This document shows, piece by piece, positions 7,428-15,921 of a stretch of 34,063 bases of DNA. The position numbers and the translations under genes were made by a program. Origin of the DNA: Bacteroidetes bacterium CG12_big_fil_rev_8_21_14_0_65_60_17 (GTDB lineage: Bacteria > Bacteroidota > Rhodothermia > Rhodothermales > UBA10348); assembly GCA_002787815.1 (NCBI GenBank), contig PCUY01000040.1, positions 26,497 through 60,559 on the forward strand, in the 5' to 3' direction. The notes beneath the pieces were generated by a model, which worked only from the letters and a program-made list of their open reading frames with translations, was not told where the DNA came from and did no database searches. Position 1 is the first letter of the stretch; each line of letters starts with the position of its first letter.

Positions 7428-8402
7428 ATGACCATGTTCTTGCAGCGAACCCCGGTTTATTTCACACTGCTTCTCGTGGTCGTTCTCGCACCGTCATGCG
7501 GTGCTCCCGTCCCGGCTCCCGACTCGAGAAGTGGCTACGTGGACGTCGAGCATGGACGCATTTTCTACGAGATGCATCACGCCGAGGCCCCCGGCACGCC
7601 GCTTGTCATGATCCACGGCGGCCCGGGATCCACAAGCTGCTATTTCGGCCTCCTGGACGAACTGATTACCGATCGGCCGGTCATCCGCTATGACCAGCTC
7701 GGAACGGGCCTGTCCGACCGGCCGGCCACGACCTCCTATTGGCATCTTGAACACTTCGTATCCGAAATAGACGCCCTTCGCGATGCACTCGACCTCGACG
7801 AGGTTCACCTCCTCGGCTCCTCCTGGGGCGGTGCCGTAGCCGCCGAATATGCCCTCACCACCCCGGCGCTCGGCCTCAAGTCGCTCATTCTGGCCGGCCC
7901 ACTGCTCAGCACGCCCCGCTGGCTGGAAGATGCCACATCCCTCATCGGCGAGCTTCCTGAAGATCTGCAAGCGGTTATCCGGAAGCACGAGGCCGCGGGC
8001 ACGTTCGACAATCCCGAGTACCTGGCGGCCACGGACTCCTTCTATGCCCGGTTCCTGTATCACCAGCAACCGCCCCGCGACGTGCCCGAATGCGATGGCG
8101 TGAGCGGCAATACCGATATGTACGAAGCCATGTGGGGACCGAGCGAGTTCACCGCAACCGGTACGCTGCTCGACTACGACCGGACCGGGGTACTCGATGA
8201 CATCCGGGTCCCGACCCTTCTGATTGCCGGCGAATTCGACGAAGCCCGCCCCGAAACCATGCATGAATTCGCCGCTCTCATTCCCGATGCCCGCGTCGAG
8301 GTTCTGGACGATGCCGGCCATGTCTCCATGGTCGACCAGCCCATAGCATTCGCACATGCCGTAACGCGCTTTCTCGCGCGCATCGAGCCACAGCAGCCGT
8401 AG
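7428..8402 (+). CDS. S33 proline iminopeptidase-like alpha/beta hydrolase lipoprotein
   Basis: A 324-residue alpha/beta-hydrolase with the features of proline iminopeptidase/tricorn-interacting-factor-like S33 enzymes: oxyanion-side motif HGGPGS (H63 onward), nucleophile elbow GSSWGG (S132), acid in GEFDEARP (D271) and histidine in DAGHVSM (H298). These enzymes remove N-terminal residues, typically proline, from small peptides. The N-terminus is a signal peptide with lipobox-like LAPSC (C24), so it is probably a surface or periplasmic lipoprotein. ATG at 7428 (or 7434) puts the signal peptide at the very N-terminus; ATG-like upstream extension to 7359 is possible but would precede it with a charged stretch. 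The next gene starts 24 bases downstream. Substrate is inferred from the family only. Confidence 0.9.
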   Translation: MTMFLQRTPVYFTLLLVVVLAPSCGAPVPAPDSRSGYVDVEHGRIFYEMHHAEAPGTPLVMIHGGPGSTSCYFGLLDELITDRPVIRYDQLGTGLSDRPATTSYWHLEHFVSEIDALRDALDLDEVHLLGSSWGGAVAAEYALTTPALGLKSLILAGPLLSTPRWLEDATSLIGELPEDLQAVIRKHEAAGTFDNPEYLAATDSFYARFLYHQQPPRDVPECDGVSGNTDMYEAMWGPSEFTATGTLLDYDRTGVLDDIRVPTLLIAGEFDEARPETMHEFAALIPDARVEVLDDAGHVSMVDQPIAFAHAVTRFLARIEPQQP

Positions 8403-8426
8403 TATCCAAACCAACCACCACAAGCC

Positions 8427-9446
8427 ATGTATCGTTTCCTCCTTGTCACCTGTATGACAGCGACGCTGCTTTCTGTAGATGCGGCCGCCCAGGCCCAGCG
8501 CCCCGCTGACGCTCCCAAGCGACCCGTAGCTACCTATTCCATCGTAGCCTATGACTCTGAAACGGGGCAACTCGGCGTGGCCGTCCAGTCCCACTGGTTC
8601 TCCGTCGGCCCCATCGTTCCTTTTGTCGAACCCGGTGTGGGCGCGGTCGCGACGCAGTCGTTTGTCGACTCGCGCTATGGCCCGCTCGGTCTTGAACTCA
8701 TGCGCACGGGACGCACAGCAGAGGAGGCCTTGGCCGCGCTTGTCTCGACCGACACGGGCGAGGCTGTCCGGCAGGTAGCCATGGTCGATGCATCGGGCCG
8801 CGTTGCCGCCCATACGGGGAGCCTGGCTGTCCAGGCCGCCGGGCATCACGTGGGAGACGGCTACTCCGTCCAGGCCAACATGATGGAACACGATACCGTC
8901 TGGCCGGCCATGGCCAACGCATTCGAAACGACCACAGGCGACCTCGCTGACCGCATGTTGGCCGCTCTCGAAGCGGCGCAGGCCGAGGGCGGGGATATCC
9001 GGGGCAAGCAGTCGGCCGCGCTCATTGTGGCCCGGGCCGAGGGCACGGGACTCCCATGGCAGGACCGGCTCTTCGATCTACGCATTGACGACCACCCGGA
9101 GCCCATTGCCGAGCTTCGTCGTCTTGTCCGCATGCAACGCGCCTACAATGCCATGAATGCAGGAGATGCCTTTGTCACGGCCGGAGACATGGCCGCCGCG
9201 CTTGACGCGTACGACATGGCCATGTCCCTGCTTCCCGATGAGGCCACCAACGGGGAGGCGCCATTCTGGGTCGGCATCACACTGGTCGGCAATGGTGATG
9301 TGGACGAAGCCATACCCTACCTCAAACGCGCGCAGGCGCAGGATGAGCGGTGGGCCGAGCTTGTGACCAGGCTTCCCCTGTCACAGCTGCTGCCGGATGA
9401 CGACGCGCTTATAGAGCGACTCGTACACGAAATGACCACCAGATAA
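8427..9446 (+). CDS. Exported DUF1028 family protein with helical C-terminal extension
   Basis: A 339-residue protein. Residues 1 to about 23 form a signal peptide ending in AAAQAQ. The next approximately 200 residues match the DUF1028 family: TYSIVAYDSETGQLG, VAVQSHWFSVG, GAVATQSFVDSRYGPLG, the GYSVQANMM block and GGDIRGKQSAALIV. The family is widespread and, to my knowledge, lacks an established activity, although it is thought to resemble Ntn-hydrolases. The last approximately 110 residues are helical, with alternating Ala/Leu-rich helices like tetratricopeptide repeats (DAFVTAGDMAAALDAYDMA, VDEAIPYLKRAQAQ). It lies between the S33 lipoprotein and the DUF427 gene with short gaps (24 and 11 bases), so an operon is likely. 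Confidence 0.9.
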   Translation: MYRFLLVTCMTATLLSVDAAAQAQRPADAPKRPVATYSIVAYDSETGQLGVAVQSHWFSVGPIVPFVEPGVGAVATQSFVDSRYGPLGLELMRTGRTAEEALAALVSTDTGEAVRQVAMVDASGRVAAHTGSLAVQAAGHHVGDGYSVQANMMEHDTVWPAMANAFETTTGDLADRMLAALEAAQAEGGDIRGKQSAALIVARAEGTGLPWQDRLFDLRIDDHPEPIAELRRLVRMQRAYNAMNAGDAFVTAGDMAAALDAYDMAMSLLPDEATNGEAPFWVGITLVGNGDVDEAIPYLKRAQAQDERWAELVTRLPLSQLLPDDDALIERLVHEMTTR

Positions 9447-9457
9447 TACCCGAGCCC

Positions 9458-9874
9458 ATGTCTGACGACAATCCCATGTTGACCCGACGCAAGGAAAGCC
9501 CGGCCGGCGCAGGCCACTGGCATATCACCGAGCTCTATCCCCACACCATACGCGTACGGATAGGCGACGTGGTTGTCGCCGAGACAGATGCCGCCCTCAT
9601 TCTGAAAGAAGTAGGGCGAACGGTCTATAACCCGTCTTTTTACATTCCCGTGCGCGACACGCGGATGGAACTCGTCGAAAAAGAGGATGGATTCACGACA
9701 GCCTGTCCCATCAAAGGGGAAGCCACCTACTTCCACTACGCAGGAAACGGTGAGAGGATTGAATGGGCAGCGTGGGCATACGAGGATCCGCTTCCGTATT
9801 CCGACATGTTGAGAGGGCACGTTGGATTTGACCAGCGGTGGGCTACCCTCGAGATCGTGGCGCGAAAGGCATAA
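9458..9874 (+). CDS. DUF427 domain protein
   Basis: A 138-residue cytosolic protein matching the DUF427 (NTP_transf_9) family: HTIRVRIGDVVVAETDAAL near the N-terminus, a YIPVRDTRMEL strand, then CPIKGEATYFHY and the typical WAYEDPLPYSDMLRGHVGF ending. The molecular role of this family is not established; it folds as a small beta structure. It starts 11 bases after the DUF1028 gene and is probably the last solid gene of that operon. Its stop overlaps a following ATG (TAATG). Confidence 0.92.
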   Translation: MSDDNPMLTRRKESPAGAGHWHITELYPHTIRVRIGDVVVAETDAALILKEVGRTVYNPSFYIPVRDTRMELVEKEDGFTTACPIKGEATYFHYAGNGERIEWAAWAYEDPLPYSDMLRGHVGFDQRWATLEIVARKA

Positions 9875-10053
9875 TGGTTGATCTGGAACGGGTCCTCGCG
9901 GAAGCTCGTCCCGTACTGGCCCCCGACACGCGCGTCCACGAAACGGGCATACCCTGGAAAGATCCCATTGTGCAAAACTTTCTATTGCCGACACGGAGTA
10001 CGGTTTGGTATTATGAAATCATAACCAACCCACTACTTTCATGTCTGCCATAA
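9874..10053 (+). CDS. Possible small reading frame or gene remnant (59 aa)
   Basis: ATG at 9874 overlaps the DUF427 stop (TAATG), a classic coupling arrangement, and the first about 30 codons have codon use like real genes here. The second half runs through AT-rich sequence containing the candidate promoter of the TonB receptor and ends 13 bases inside that gene. The protein matches nothing I know. It may be a truncated remnant, a small coupled protein, or chance. Evidence is weak. Confidence 0.25.
   Translation: MVDLERVLAEARPVLAPDTRVHETGIPWKDPIVQNFLLPTRSTVWYYEIITNPLLSCLP
9985..10014 (+). promoter_or_regulatory. Candidate promoter of the TonB-dependent receptor
   Basis: TTGCCG (9985-9990), an 18-base spacer and TATTAT (10009-10014), the latter preceded by TGG as in an extended -10. 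A start about seven bases downstream would give a leader of roughly 20 bases before ATG at 10041. It resembles a sigma70-type promoter, not the Bacteroidetes TAnnTTTG type. Confidence 0.45.
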
Positions 10054-13000
10054 GGTTTACAGGGTTATTCCTGTTCGCGTCCACCCTGCTGATGCTTGTT
10101 CCATCCTCCGCCACCGCCCAGGGCGTCACGACGGCTGCCCTGAGTGGCCTTGTATCGGATGCCAGCGGTACCACGCTTCCCGGTGCCAACGTATCGGCTG
10201 TCCATGTGCCGAGTGGCACGACGTATGGGACGGCTGCGCGCACGTCGGGCACGTTCAACATCCCCAACATGCGCGTGGGTGGCCCCTACACCATCACCGT
10301 CTCGTTTGTTGGGTACCGAACGCGCGAAATCCGGGACGTCTATCTCAACCTCGCGCAGGATCTGCAGCTGAACATCACGCTGGAAGAAGAGGTATTGGAG
10401 GGGCAGGAAATTGTTGTCGTGGCCGATAACAACGCGGTCATGGACGGCAATCGACAGGGCGCCACAACCGTCGTATCTCCCGAACAGGTCGCCCTCATGC
10501 CGACCATCAAGCGTTCGACACGGGATCTGACGCGGCTCGACCCTCGTAGCGACGGCAACCTCAGCTTCGGTGGCAAGAACTGGCTTTTCAACAACATCTC
10601 GCTCGATGGATCCTATTTCAACAATCCGTTCGGCCTCGATGCCCCGGAGCCGGGTGGCCAGTCCAATGCGCAACCCGTTCCGTTCGATGCCATTGAGCAG
10701 GTCCAGGTATCCGTAGCACCGTTCGACGTCCGGGAAGGCGGATTCACAGGCGTTGGTATCAACCAGGTCACCAAGAGCGGTACCAATGAATTCAAAGGAA
10801 GCGCATATCTGTTCACGCGCAATGAGGACTTCGTGGGAAATAAAGTCAACAAGGACAAGGTATTCGAAAATCCAGACCTGTCGTTCGCCCAGTACGGGGC
10901 ATCGGTGGGTGGTCCCATCATCAAGAACAAGCTGTTCTTTTTCGTGAACGGGGAAATAGAGCGCCGGGAAGATCCCGGTACCAATTTCCGGGCCCGGGAA
11001 GGCGCACTCGGTGCCGGGGAATCACGGGTGGAAGCCAGCGTCATGCAGGCCATCAGTGACCGCATGCGCAACGTGTATGGTTATGACACGGGTGCTTTCC
11101 AGGACTACAAGCACGACACGGACAACGAGAAGCTGCTCGCCAAACTGAACTGGAACATCAATGACCGTCATACGGCCTCGCTCCGGTACAATTATATGGA
11201 TGCATCGCGTGAGCAGGGTCCCCACCCCTTCGTGCTCTCGTTTGCGGGAACCGGGCGGGGTCCGAACGAGAGCAGTCTGCCGTTCGAAAACTCGGGGTAC
11301 CGGATTACGAACAACCTACACTCGGTGGCTTTTGAACTGAACAGCCGCTCGACCAGTTGGGCAAACCGTTTCTTTGCCAGTTACAACCGGTTCAGGGATC
11401 ATCGCGAACCGTTCTCGACCGATTTCCCTACGATCGAATTGGCTGAAGGAGGCGTGACTTACACGACGATCGGACACGAGCCCTTCTCCATCCACAACAT
11501 CCTGGACCAGGACGTGTGGCAGTTCACCAACAACTTCAGCTACTTCCGCGAACGGCACGTCTATACCGTGGGCGCCACCTTCGAGTCGTTCAGCTTCTTC
11601 AACTCCTTCAATATTTTCCGGCACGGGCTGTTCGGCCTGCCTTTTGCCCAGACGACCCTGTTCTCGCTCGATCAGTTCTTCGACGTGACGGATCCGAACA
11701 GCCCCAACTTCATCGACTTCAACAGCATGGTGGGCAGCGGCCCGTTCAAGGGTGAAGAGATTGATCTGGGGCAACTGTCCGTATACGCCCAGGATGAGTT
11801 CATTGTCAACAGTAAACTCAATCTGAGCTATGGCCTGCGGGTTGATATCCCCATGTACTTCACCGATCCCGTGGCCAACCCGTTCTCTACAGGGTTGAGC
11901 CTGCTCGATGAGGATGATCGGCCCGAGACCATTGACCAGGCGGATCTGGCGGGTGCCACGCCCCTGTTTTCACCCCGCATCGGATTCAATTATGATGTTT
12001 TCGGCGACCGGTCCCTCCAACTGCGGGGCGGCACAGGTATTTTCACGGGCCGGATTCCATTCGTATGGGTAGGCAATGTGATTTCGAATCCAGGGTTCAA
12101 CCCGAACCTTTTCCCGGCGTCCAACGACCTGATAGTGACGCGCGAGGGCGAAAGCACCGATCCGACGAGCCTTACGGGCGGCCGCGAGGAGGACTCTGTC
12201 CTGCAACAGTCCTTTGACCTTAATGCCATGACCGATGACTTCAAATGGCCGCAGGTCTGGACGGTCAACCTCGGTGCGGACGGTTGGCTACCGCACGATG
12301 TCCTTGGCTCCATCGAGTTCATCTACAGCAAGGACATCAACTCCATCTTCGTACGGAACGCCGACCTCAAGGCACCGTCCCGGTTCCTTGCGGACGGCCG
12401 GCCCTACTACGGCGGCTTCGGTTTCAATGAGCTCAACGAGGCCTTCCCGTTCGAGGGTGCCGGCGTGTACGTCATTGACAACGACACGAAAGGGTACAAC
12501 TACTCGGTCACAGGTACGCTGCGCAAGCAATTCCTGGACAATATCAACACGAGCCTGGCCTACACTTTCCTCAAGGCCAAAAACCTGTTCAAGTCGACGG
12601 AAATTGCGTCCGTCCTGTTCTCGGAAAGCCCAATCCAGGGAGATCCCAATCGCCCTGAACTGGCCAATTCGGAATTCGGAAACAGACATCGCATTGTTGG
12701 CAACGCCACCTACACCCACGACTGGTCCAACGGCTTCCAGACCCATTTCGGTGTATTTCTGGAAATTGCGGAAGGAAATACGTTCCTCGGCGGAGGCGGA
12801 AACCGGTACTCCTTCACGTACTCGGGTGACGTAAATGGCGACGGCTTCGCTGGCAATGACCTGATTTACATCCCGCGCTCTACGTCAGATCGCAGTGAAA
12901 TCCGCTTCGATGCAACGGGGGGAATCAGTGCGGAAGCCCAGGCGGCTGCATTTGACGCCTTCATTGAACAGGACGAATACCTCCGCGAAAACCGGGGTGA

Positions 13001-13325
13001 GATCGCCGAGCGGTTTGGTGCCATCAATCCGTGGTACAGCAATGTGGATGTGCGTGTCATGCAGGACTTCGTCTTCAACCGCAGTGGAAAGGAACAGCGC
13101 GTCCAGGTCAGCCTTGACATCCTGAACGTGGGCAATTTCCTGAACAGCGAATGGGGTGTCCGAAAAGTCGCCGACCCCCGTGCCACATCCCCGCTTGAAC
13201 TGTCACGTTTTGACGACGACGGCGAACCGGTATTCACGTTCAGCGGCGCGCGTAAAACGTTCGTGGATGACGTGAGCCTGTTGTCCCGCTGGCAGATGCA
13301 ACTCGGTGTCCGCTACATCTTCTGA
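10041..13325 (+). CDS. TonB-dependent receptor with N-terminal carboxypeptidase-like domain (Oar/SusC-like)
   Basis: A 1094-residue outer membrane receptor. A signal peptide (about residues 1-27, ending ATAQG) is followed by a carboxypeptidase-regulatory-like beta-sandwich (about 30-110: ALSGLVSDASGTTLPGANV ... GTFNIPNMRVGGPYTITVSFVGY), then a plug domain (about 130-250, including IEQVQVSVAPFDVREGGFTG and GINQVTKSGTNEFKGS) and a long 22-strand-type barrel with repeated aromatic-flanked strands. It ends in LGVRYIF with a terminal Phe, as outer membrane barrels do. The architecture resembles Oar-like receptors of Bacteroidota/Rhodothermota, which import large substrates in an energy-coupled way. 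No SusD partner is present, and the ligand cannot be predicted. Its own promoter is likely. It is followed by a convergent gene. Confidence 0.95.
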   Translation: MSAIRFTGLFLFASTLLMLVPSSATAQGVTTAALSGLVSDASGTTLPGANVSAVHVPSGTTYGTAARTSGTFNIPNMRVGGPYTITVSFVGYRTREIRDVYLNLAQDLQLNITLEEEVLEGQEIVVVADNNAVMDGNRQGATTVVSPEQVALMPTIKRSTRDLTRLDPRSDGNLSFGGKNWLFNNISLDGSYFNNPFGLDAPEPGGQSNAQPVPFDAIEQVQVSVAPFDVREGGFTGVGINQVTKSGTNEFKGSAYLFTRNEDFVGNKVNKDKVFENPDLSFAQYGASVGGPIIKNKLFFFVNGEIERREDPGTNFRAREGALGAGESRVEASVMQAISDRMRNVYGYDTGAFQDYKHDTDNEKLLAKLNWNINDRHTASLRYNYMDASREQGPHPFVLSFAGTGRGPNESSLPFENSGYRITNNLHSVAFELNSRSTSWANRFFASYNRFRDHREPFSTDFPTIELAEGGVTYTTIGHEPFSIHNILDQDVWQFTNNFSYFRERHVYTVGATFESFSFFNSFNIFRHGLFGLPFAQTTLFSLDQFFDVTDPNSPNFIDFNSMVGSGPFKGEEIDLGQLSVYAQDEFIVNSKLNLSYGLRVDIPMYFTDPVANPFSTGLSLLDEDDRPETIDQADLAGATPLFSPRIGFNYDVFGDRSLQLRGGTGIFTGRIPFVWVGNVISNPGFNPNLFPASNDLIVTREGESTDPTSLTGGREEDSVLQQSFDLNAMTDDFKWPQVWTVNLGADGWLPHDVLGSIEFIYSKDINSIFVRNADLKAPSRFLADGRPYYGGFGFNELNEAFPFEGAGVYVIDNDTKGYNYSVTGTLRKQFLDNINTSLAYTFLKAKNLFKSTEIASVLFSESPIQGDPNRPELANSEFGNRHRIVGNATYTHDWSNGFQTHFGVFLEIAEGNTFLGGGGNRYSFTYSGDVNGDGFAGNDLIYIPRSTSDRSEIRFDATGGISAEAQAAAFDAFIEQDEYLRENRGEIAERFGAINPWYSNVDVRVMQDFVFNRSGKEQRVQVSLDILNVGNFLNSEWGVRKVADPRATSPLELSRFDDDGEPVFTFSGARKTFVDDVSLLSRWQMQLGVRYIF

Positions 13326-13414
13326 TCATACGCCCATTGACTGCTCGTTCCACGATCGCCTGGAGCACCATGCGGTTCGTGAGGACGTCGTCCTTCTTGT
13401 CGTACAGGATGGGA

Positions 13415-13438
13415 GAGGGTGATGCGGACATCACCCTC
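13415..13438. terminator. Ten-base-pair hairpin between convergent genes
   Basis: GAGGGTGATG (13415-13424), loop CGGA, CATCACCCTC (13429-13438) form a perfect stem in the gap between the TonB receptor and the leftward anchor-B gene. No T-run follows on either strand, so it is a stem that could help termination or mRNA end protection, not a classic intrinsic terminator. Confidence 0.4.
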
Positions 13439-13527
13439 CGGGCAGATCAGGTTCTGACTGTCAACGGGACTCTATAAGTGTGTTGAAGAACCAGCATACG
13501 GGTGTGTGACGGGTTTTCAAGGGACTT

Positions 13528-15921
13528 CTACAGGTCCTGCTCCTGCTTGCGAAGCAGGAAGAGCCCTTCGCCCCGGCTTGTGACCGGAATGATGCCGCTT
13601 TCAAAATAGGGATAGCTGCTCCATGCGCCGCCGAAGCCCGGCTCGTCCACGCCGAATGGGACGGTATCGAAGTAGCCGATTTCAACGGGATTCAGAGGAT
13701 CTGAAATGTCCAGGACGCGCAGTCCTGCCTGGTAATTCGCCTGGTACATCAGGTTGCCCTTGATGTAGAGATTATGGTCGCTTGCCGCTACGTCCGATGT
13801 GTACTCGGACACGAGCAGTGGATCGTCCAGATCGGCTACGTCCCATATGAGCGTACGCGTTCCCTCAACGAGGTTGTTGAGTTCATCGAGCTCGTCGTTC
13901 ATGTAGAAGTAGCGATGATCGTCCGTCAGCCATCCCTGGTGCGTGTAGGCCAGGAGCGGATATTTCGTATTCACGATCGTGACAGGGCTCTGCTTGTCCG
14001 TGACGTCCGCAATCACAAACGACGATCCATTCGAGTTGAAGCAGATTTCGCGTCCCTGGTAGTCGGCATCGGGTCCCCGGTAGACAACGCACTGGGAATC
14101 GTGGGTGCCTCCGGTCTCGGTGGCTGAAAAACAACCGGCAAAAACCGGGTTGGCTGGGTCGGAGAGGTCCAGCATGTGGAGCTGCCCCTGGCAGGTCTCT
14201 CCGCCGCTGCGGTTGCCGACAGCATACCCGAAGCCGGACTCTTCGTTAATCACGAAATTATGCGTCGAGGCCACACCACCGTACCAGTTGGTTTCCATGA
14301 ACGTGACGGGCATGTCCTCCGGCTTCACGTCGCGCAGCTGACGCAGGTCAAAAACCTGGACGCCGTGGTGCTCTGCACCGTCCGCCACGACGTAGGCATG
14401 ATCCCGATACACCTTTACGTCGCGCCACCCACTGCCGGGCGAGGTGGCTGTCTTCGGAAGCTCACCCACGTAGACCGGATTGTTGGGATTGGAGATATCC
14501 ACGAAAGCCACGCCCTCGGTTCGCCCCGCGAGCACCCATTCCTTTCCGGTCATATTATCGGTCCACCCCCAGATATCCGTCATGCCAACCCCGCGCTGCG
14601 AGGCCAGGTCCTTGATGGGAAGAAACGCCACAAGATCCACACCTTCACACGCGAAAGCGCCCGCTCCGCCGTCTTCACAACGGACGTCACGGCCCGTTAC
14701 CGCCTCAAAATGTCCTACTTCGCTGTCCAGGATATCTGTTGCCACCCAGCGACCAGACGCGGCGCTGCGCTCAAAAACAGTTGAAATGCCGGCTTCAAAA
14801 TCCGCTGTGGGAGACCCGATAACGGCCACATCACCCGCCAGTGCAAGACCCACACCGAATCCCGGAGACTGGCGCTCACCGGGCGCCTCGATCATCCTGA
14901 AGTCAGGCTCGGCCGAAAAACGCGTTGCAAAGACAACGCCGCGCCGCGTACCGACCAGAACGTCAGTATCGGACACCGCCAGGGAAGCTCCGAATCCGGC
15001 CATGCGGAAACCCTCTGTTTCAGGGGCCGACGCTCGCGCCATTTCGACCCAGTTATTGTAGCCATCGTACACGAAGACCCCACCGCCCCCGGCCAGAAGC
15101 GGAGCACCCGCGATAAGATGCGCCTGGTGCATGGCCAGACTCGTACCCAGGCCCGCAGGGCCCGGTGCGCCGTCAGGCGTCATGCGCGCCTCCAGTACAG
15201 CCGATCCATCGGCCGCCACACGGTAGGCATAAACGGCGCCCGAACGCTCGTCGGCACCCGGTGCTCCCACGACGAGGATGTCGCCGCGGGCCGCCACGGA
15301 AAACCCGAAGCCGTCGCCCGGCACCGCATCATCCGGGCGCAGTATGGACGACTCGCGCCACGAGCCATCGGCACCGGGCACGAAGACGTGCACCTGCCCG
15401 TCATTTTTCTCTGCGTTGAATGCATTCACCGCAGCAAATGCCGGCGAAAGCGCCACATTCTGCGTCCGAGATCCGGCGCGTGCAAACGCGCCGCCGAACT
15501 CGGCCCCCTCCGGCAACGTGGAGGGGCGCAGTGCAGCCACAGCAGTCCAGTTCCCGGCCGCATCCAGACCATACACATGCACTACCGACAGCCCGGGGGC
15601 GCCGATCAACAGTGTTTCTCCTTCCAGGGCCATGGTGCGCCCAAAATCATCGCCAATAGTCCCGTCAGGCGCCATAATGCGGGCCGTATTTGTCCACGAT
15701 CCATCCTCGCCCAGCCGGAATTCATATACCGATCCGGCTGGCTCATCGCCGCGCGGCCACCCCATGGGCGCGGATCCTACGAAAATGCGCGTACCATCGG
15801 TCACAGACACGCCGCCAAACCCAAGGCCTGTTGCCTGTGCCGCCGCTGGCGTAGCTTGACGAAGCGTCATGGGTAACAACAAGAGTGCACTCATCAACAG
15901 GAGCAGGGACGTTCTATGCAT
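13528..15921 (-). CDS. Exported choice-of-anchor B family protein with two propeller domains
   Basis: A 797-residue secreted protein. From the ATG at 15921 it opens with a clean signal peptide (MHRTSLLLLMSALLLL ... ATPAAAQA). The N-terminal half holds repeats of the form DxFG-x-x-x-A/V...LLIGAP/VVGAPG, i.e. FG-GAP-like blades. The C-terminal half, after VLAGRTEGVAFVDISNPNN, holds LVIVD-type repeats (D-[IL]-S-[DN]-P-x-N-P-V ... G) and ends in GIIPVTSRGEGLFLL, the signature of choice-of-anchor B proteins. Such proteins are surface-exposed; their ligands are unknown. The frame stays open upstream to 16746, and an ATG at 15963 is an alternative start; I prefer 15921 because the signal peptide then begins directly. 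No strong ribosome site is visible for either. Confidence 0.9.
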   Translation of the reverse strand: MHRTSLLLLMSALLLLPMTLRQATPAAAQATGLGFGGVSVTDGTRIFVGSAPMGWPRGDEPAGSVYEFRLGEDGSWTNTARIMAPDGTIGDDFGRTMALEGETLLIGAPGLSVVHVYGLDAAGNWTAVAALRPSTLPEGAEFGGAFARAGSRTQNVALSPAFAAVNAFNAEKNDGQVHVFVPGADGSWRESSILRPDDAVPGDGFGFSVAARGDILVVGAPGADERSGAVYAYRVAADGSAVLEARMTPDGAPGPAGLGTSLAMHQAHLIAGAPLLAGGGGVFVYDGYNNWVEMARASAPETEGFRMAGFGASLAVSDTDVLVGTRRGVVFATRFSAEPDFRMIEAPGERQSPGFGVGLALAGDVAVIGSPTADFEAGISTVFERSAASGRWVATDILDSEVGHFEAVTGRDVRCEDGGAGAFACEGVDLVAFLPIKDLASQRGVGMTDIWGWTDNMTGKEWVLAGRTEGVAFVDISNPNNPVYVGELPKTATSPGSGWRDVKVYRDHAYVVADGAEHHGVQVFDLRQLRDVKPEDMPVTFMETNWYGGVASTHNFVINEESGFGYAVGNRSGGETCQGQLHMLDLSDPANPVFAGCFSATETGGTHDSQCVVYRGPDADYQGREICFNSNGSSFVIADVTDKQSPVTIVNTKYPLLAYTHQGWLTDDHRYFYMNDELDELNNLVEGTRTLIWDVADLDDPLLVSEYTSDVAASDHNLYIKGNLMYQANYQAGLRVLDISDPLNPVEIGYFDTVPFGVDEPGFGGAWSSYPYFESGIIPVTSRGEGLFLLRKQEQDL

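Noticed and set aside
7494-8891. Minus-strand open frame of 465 codons across the S33 and DUF1028 genes
   Set aside because: It runs antisense through two well-supported genes, including the gap between them, and the protein is Gly/His/Arg-rich with no domain.
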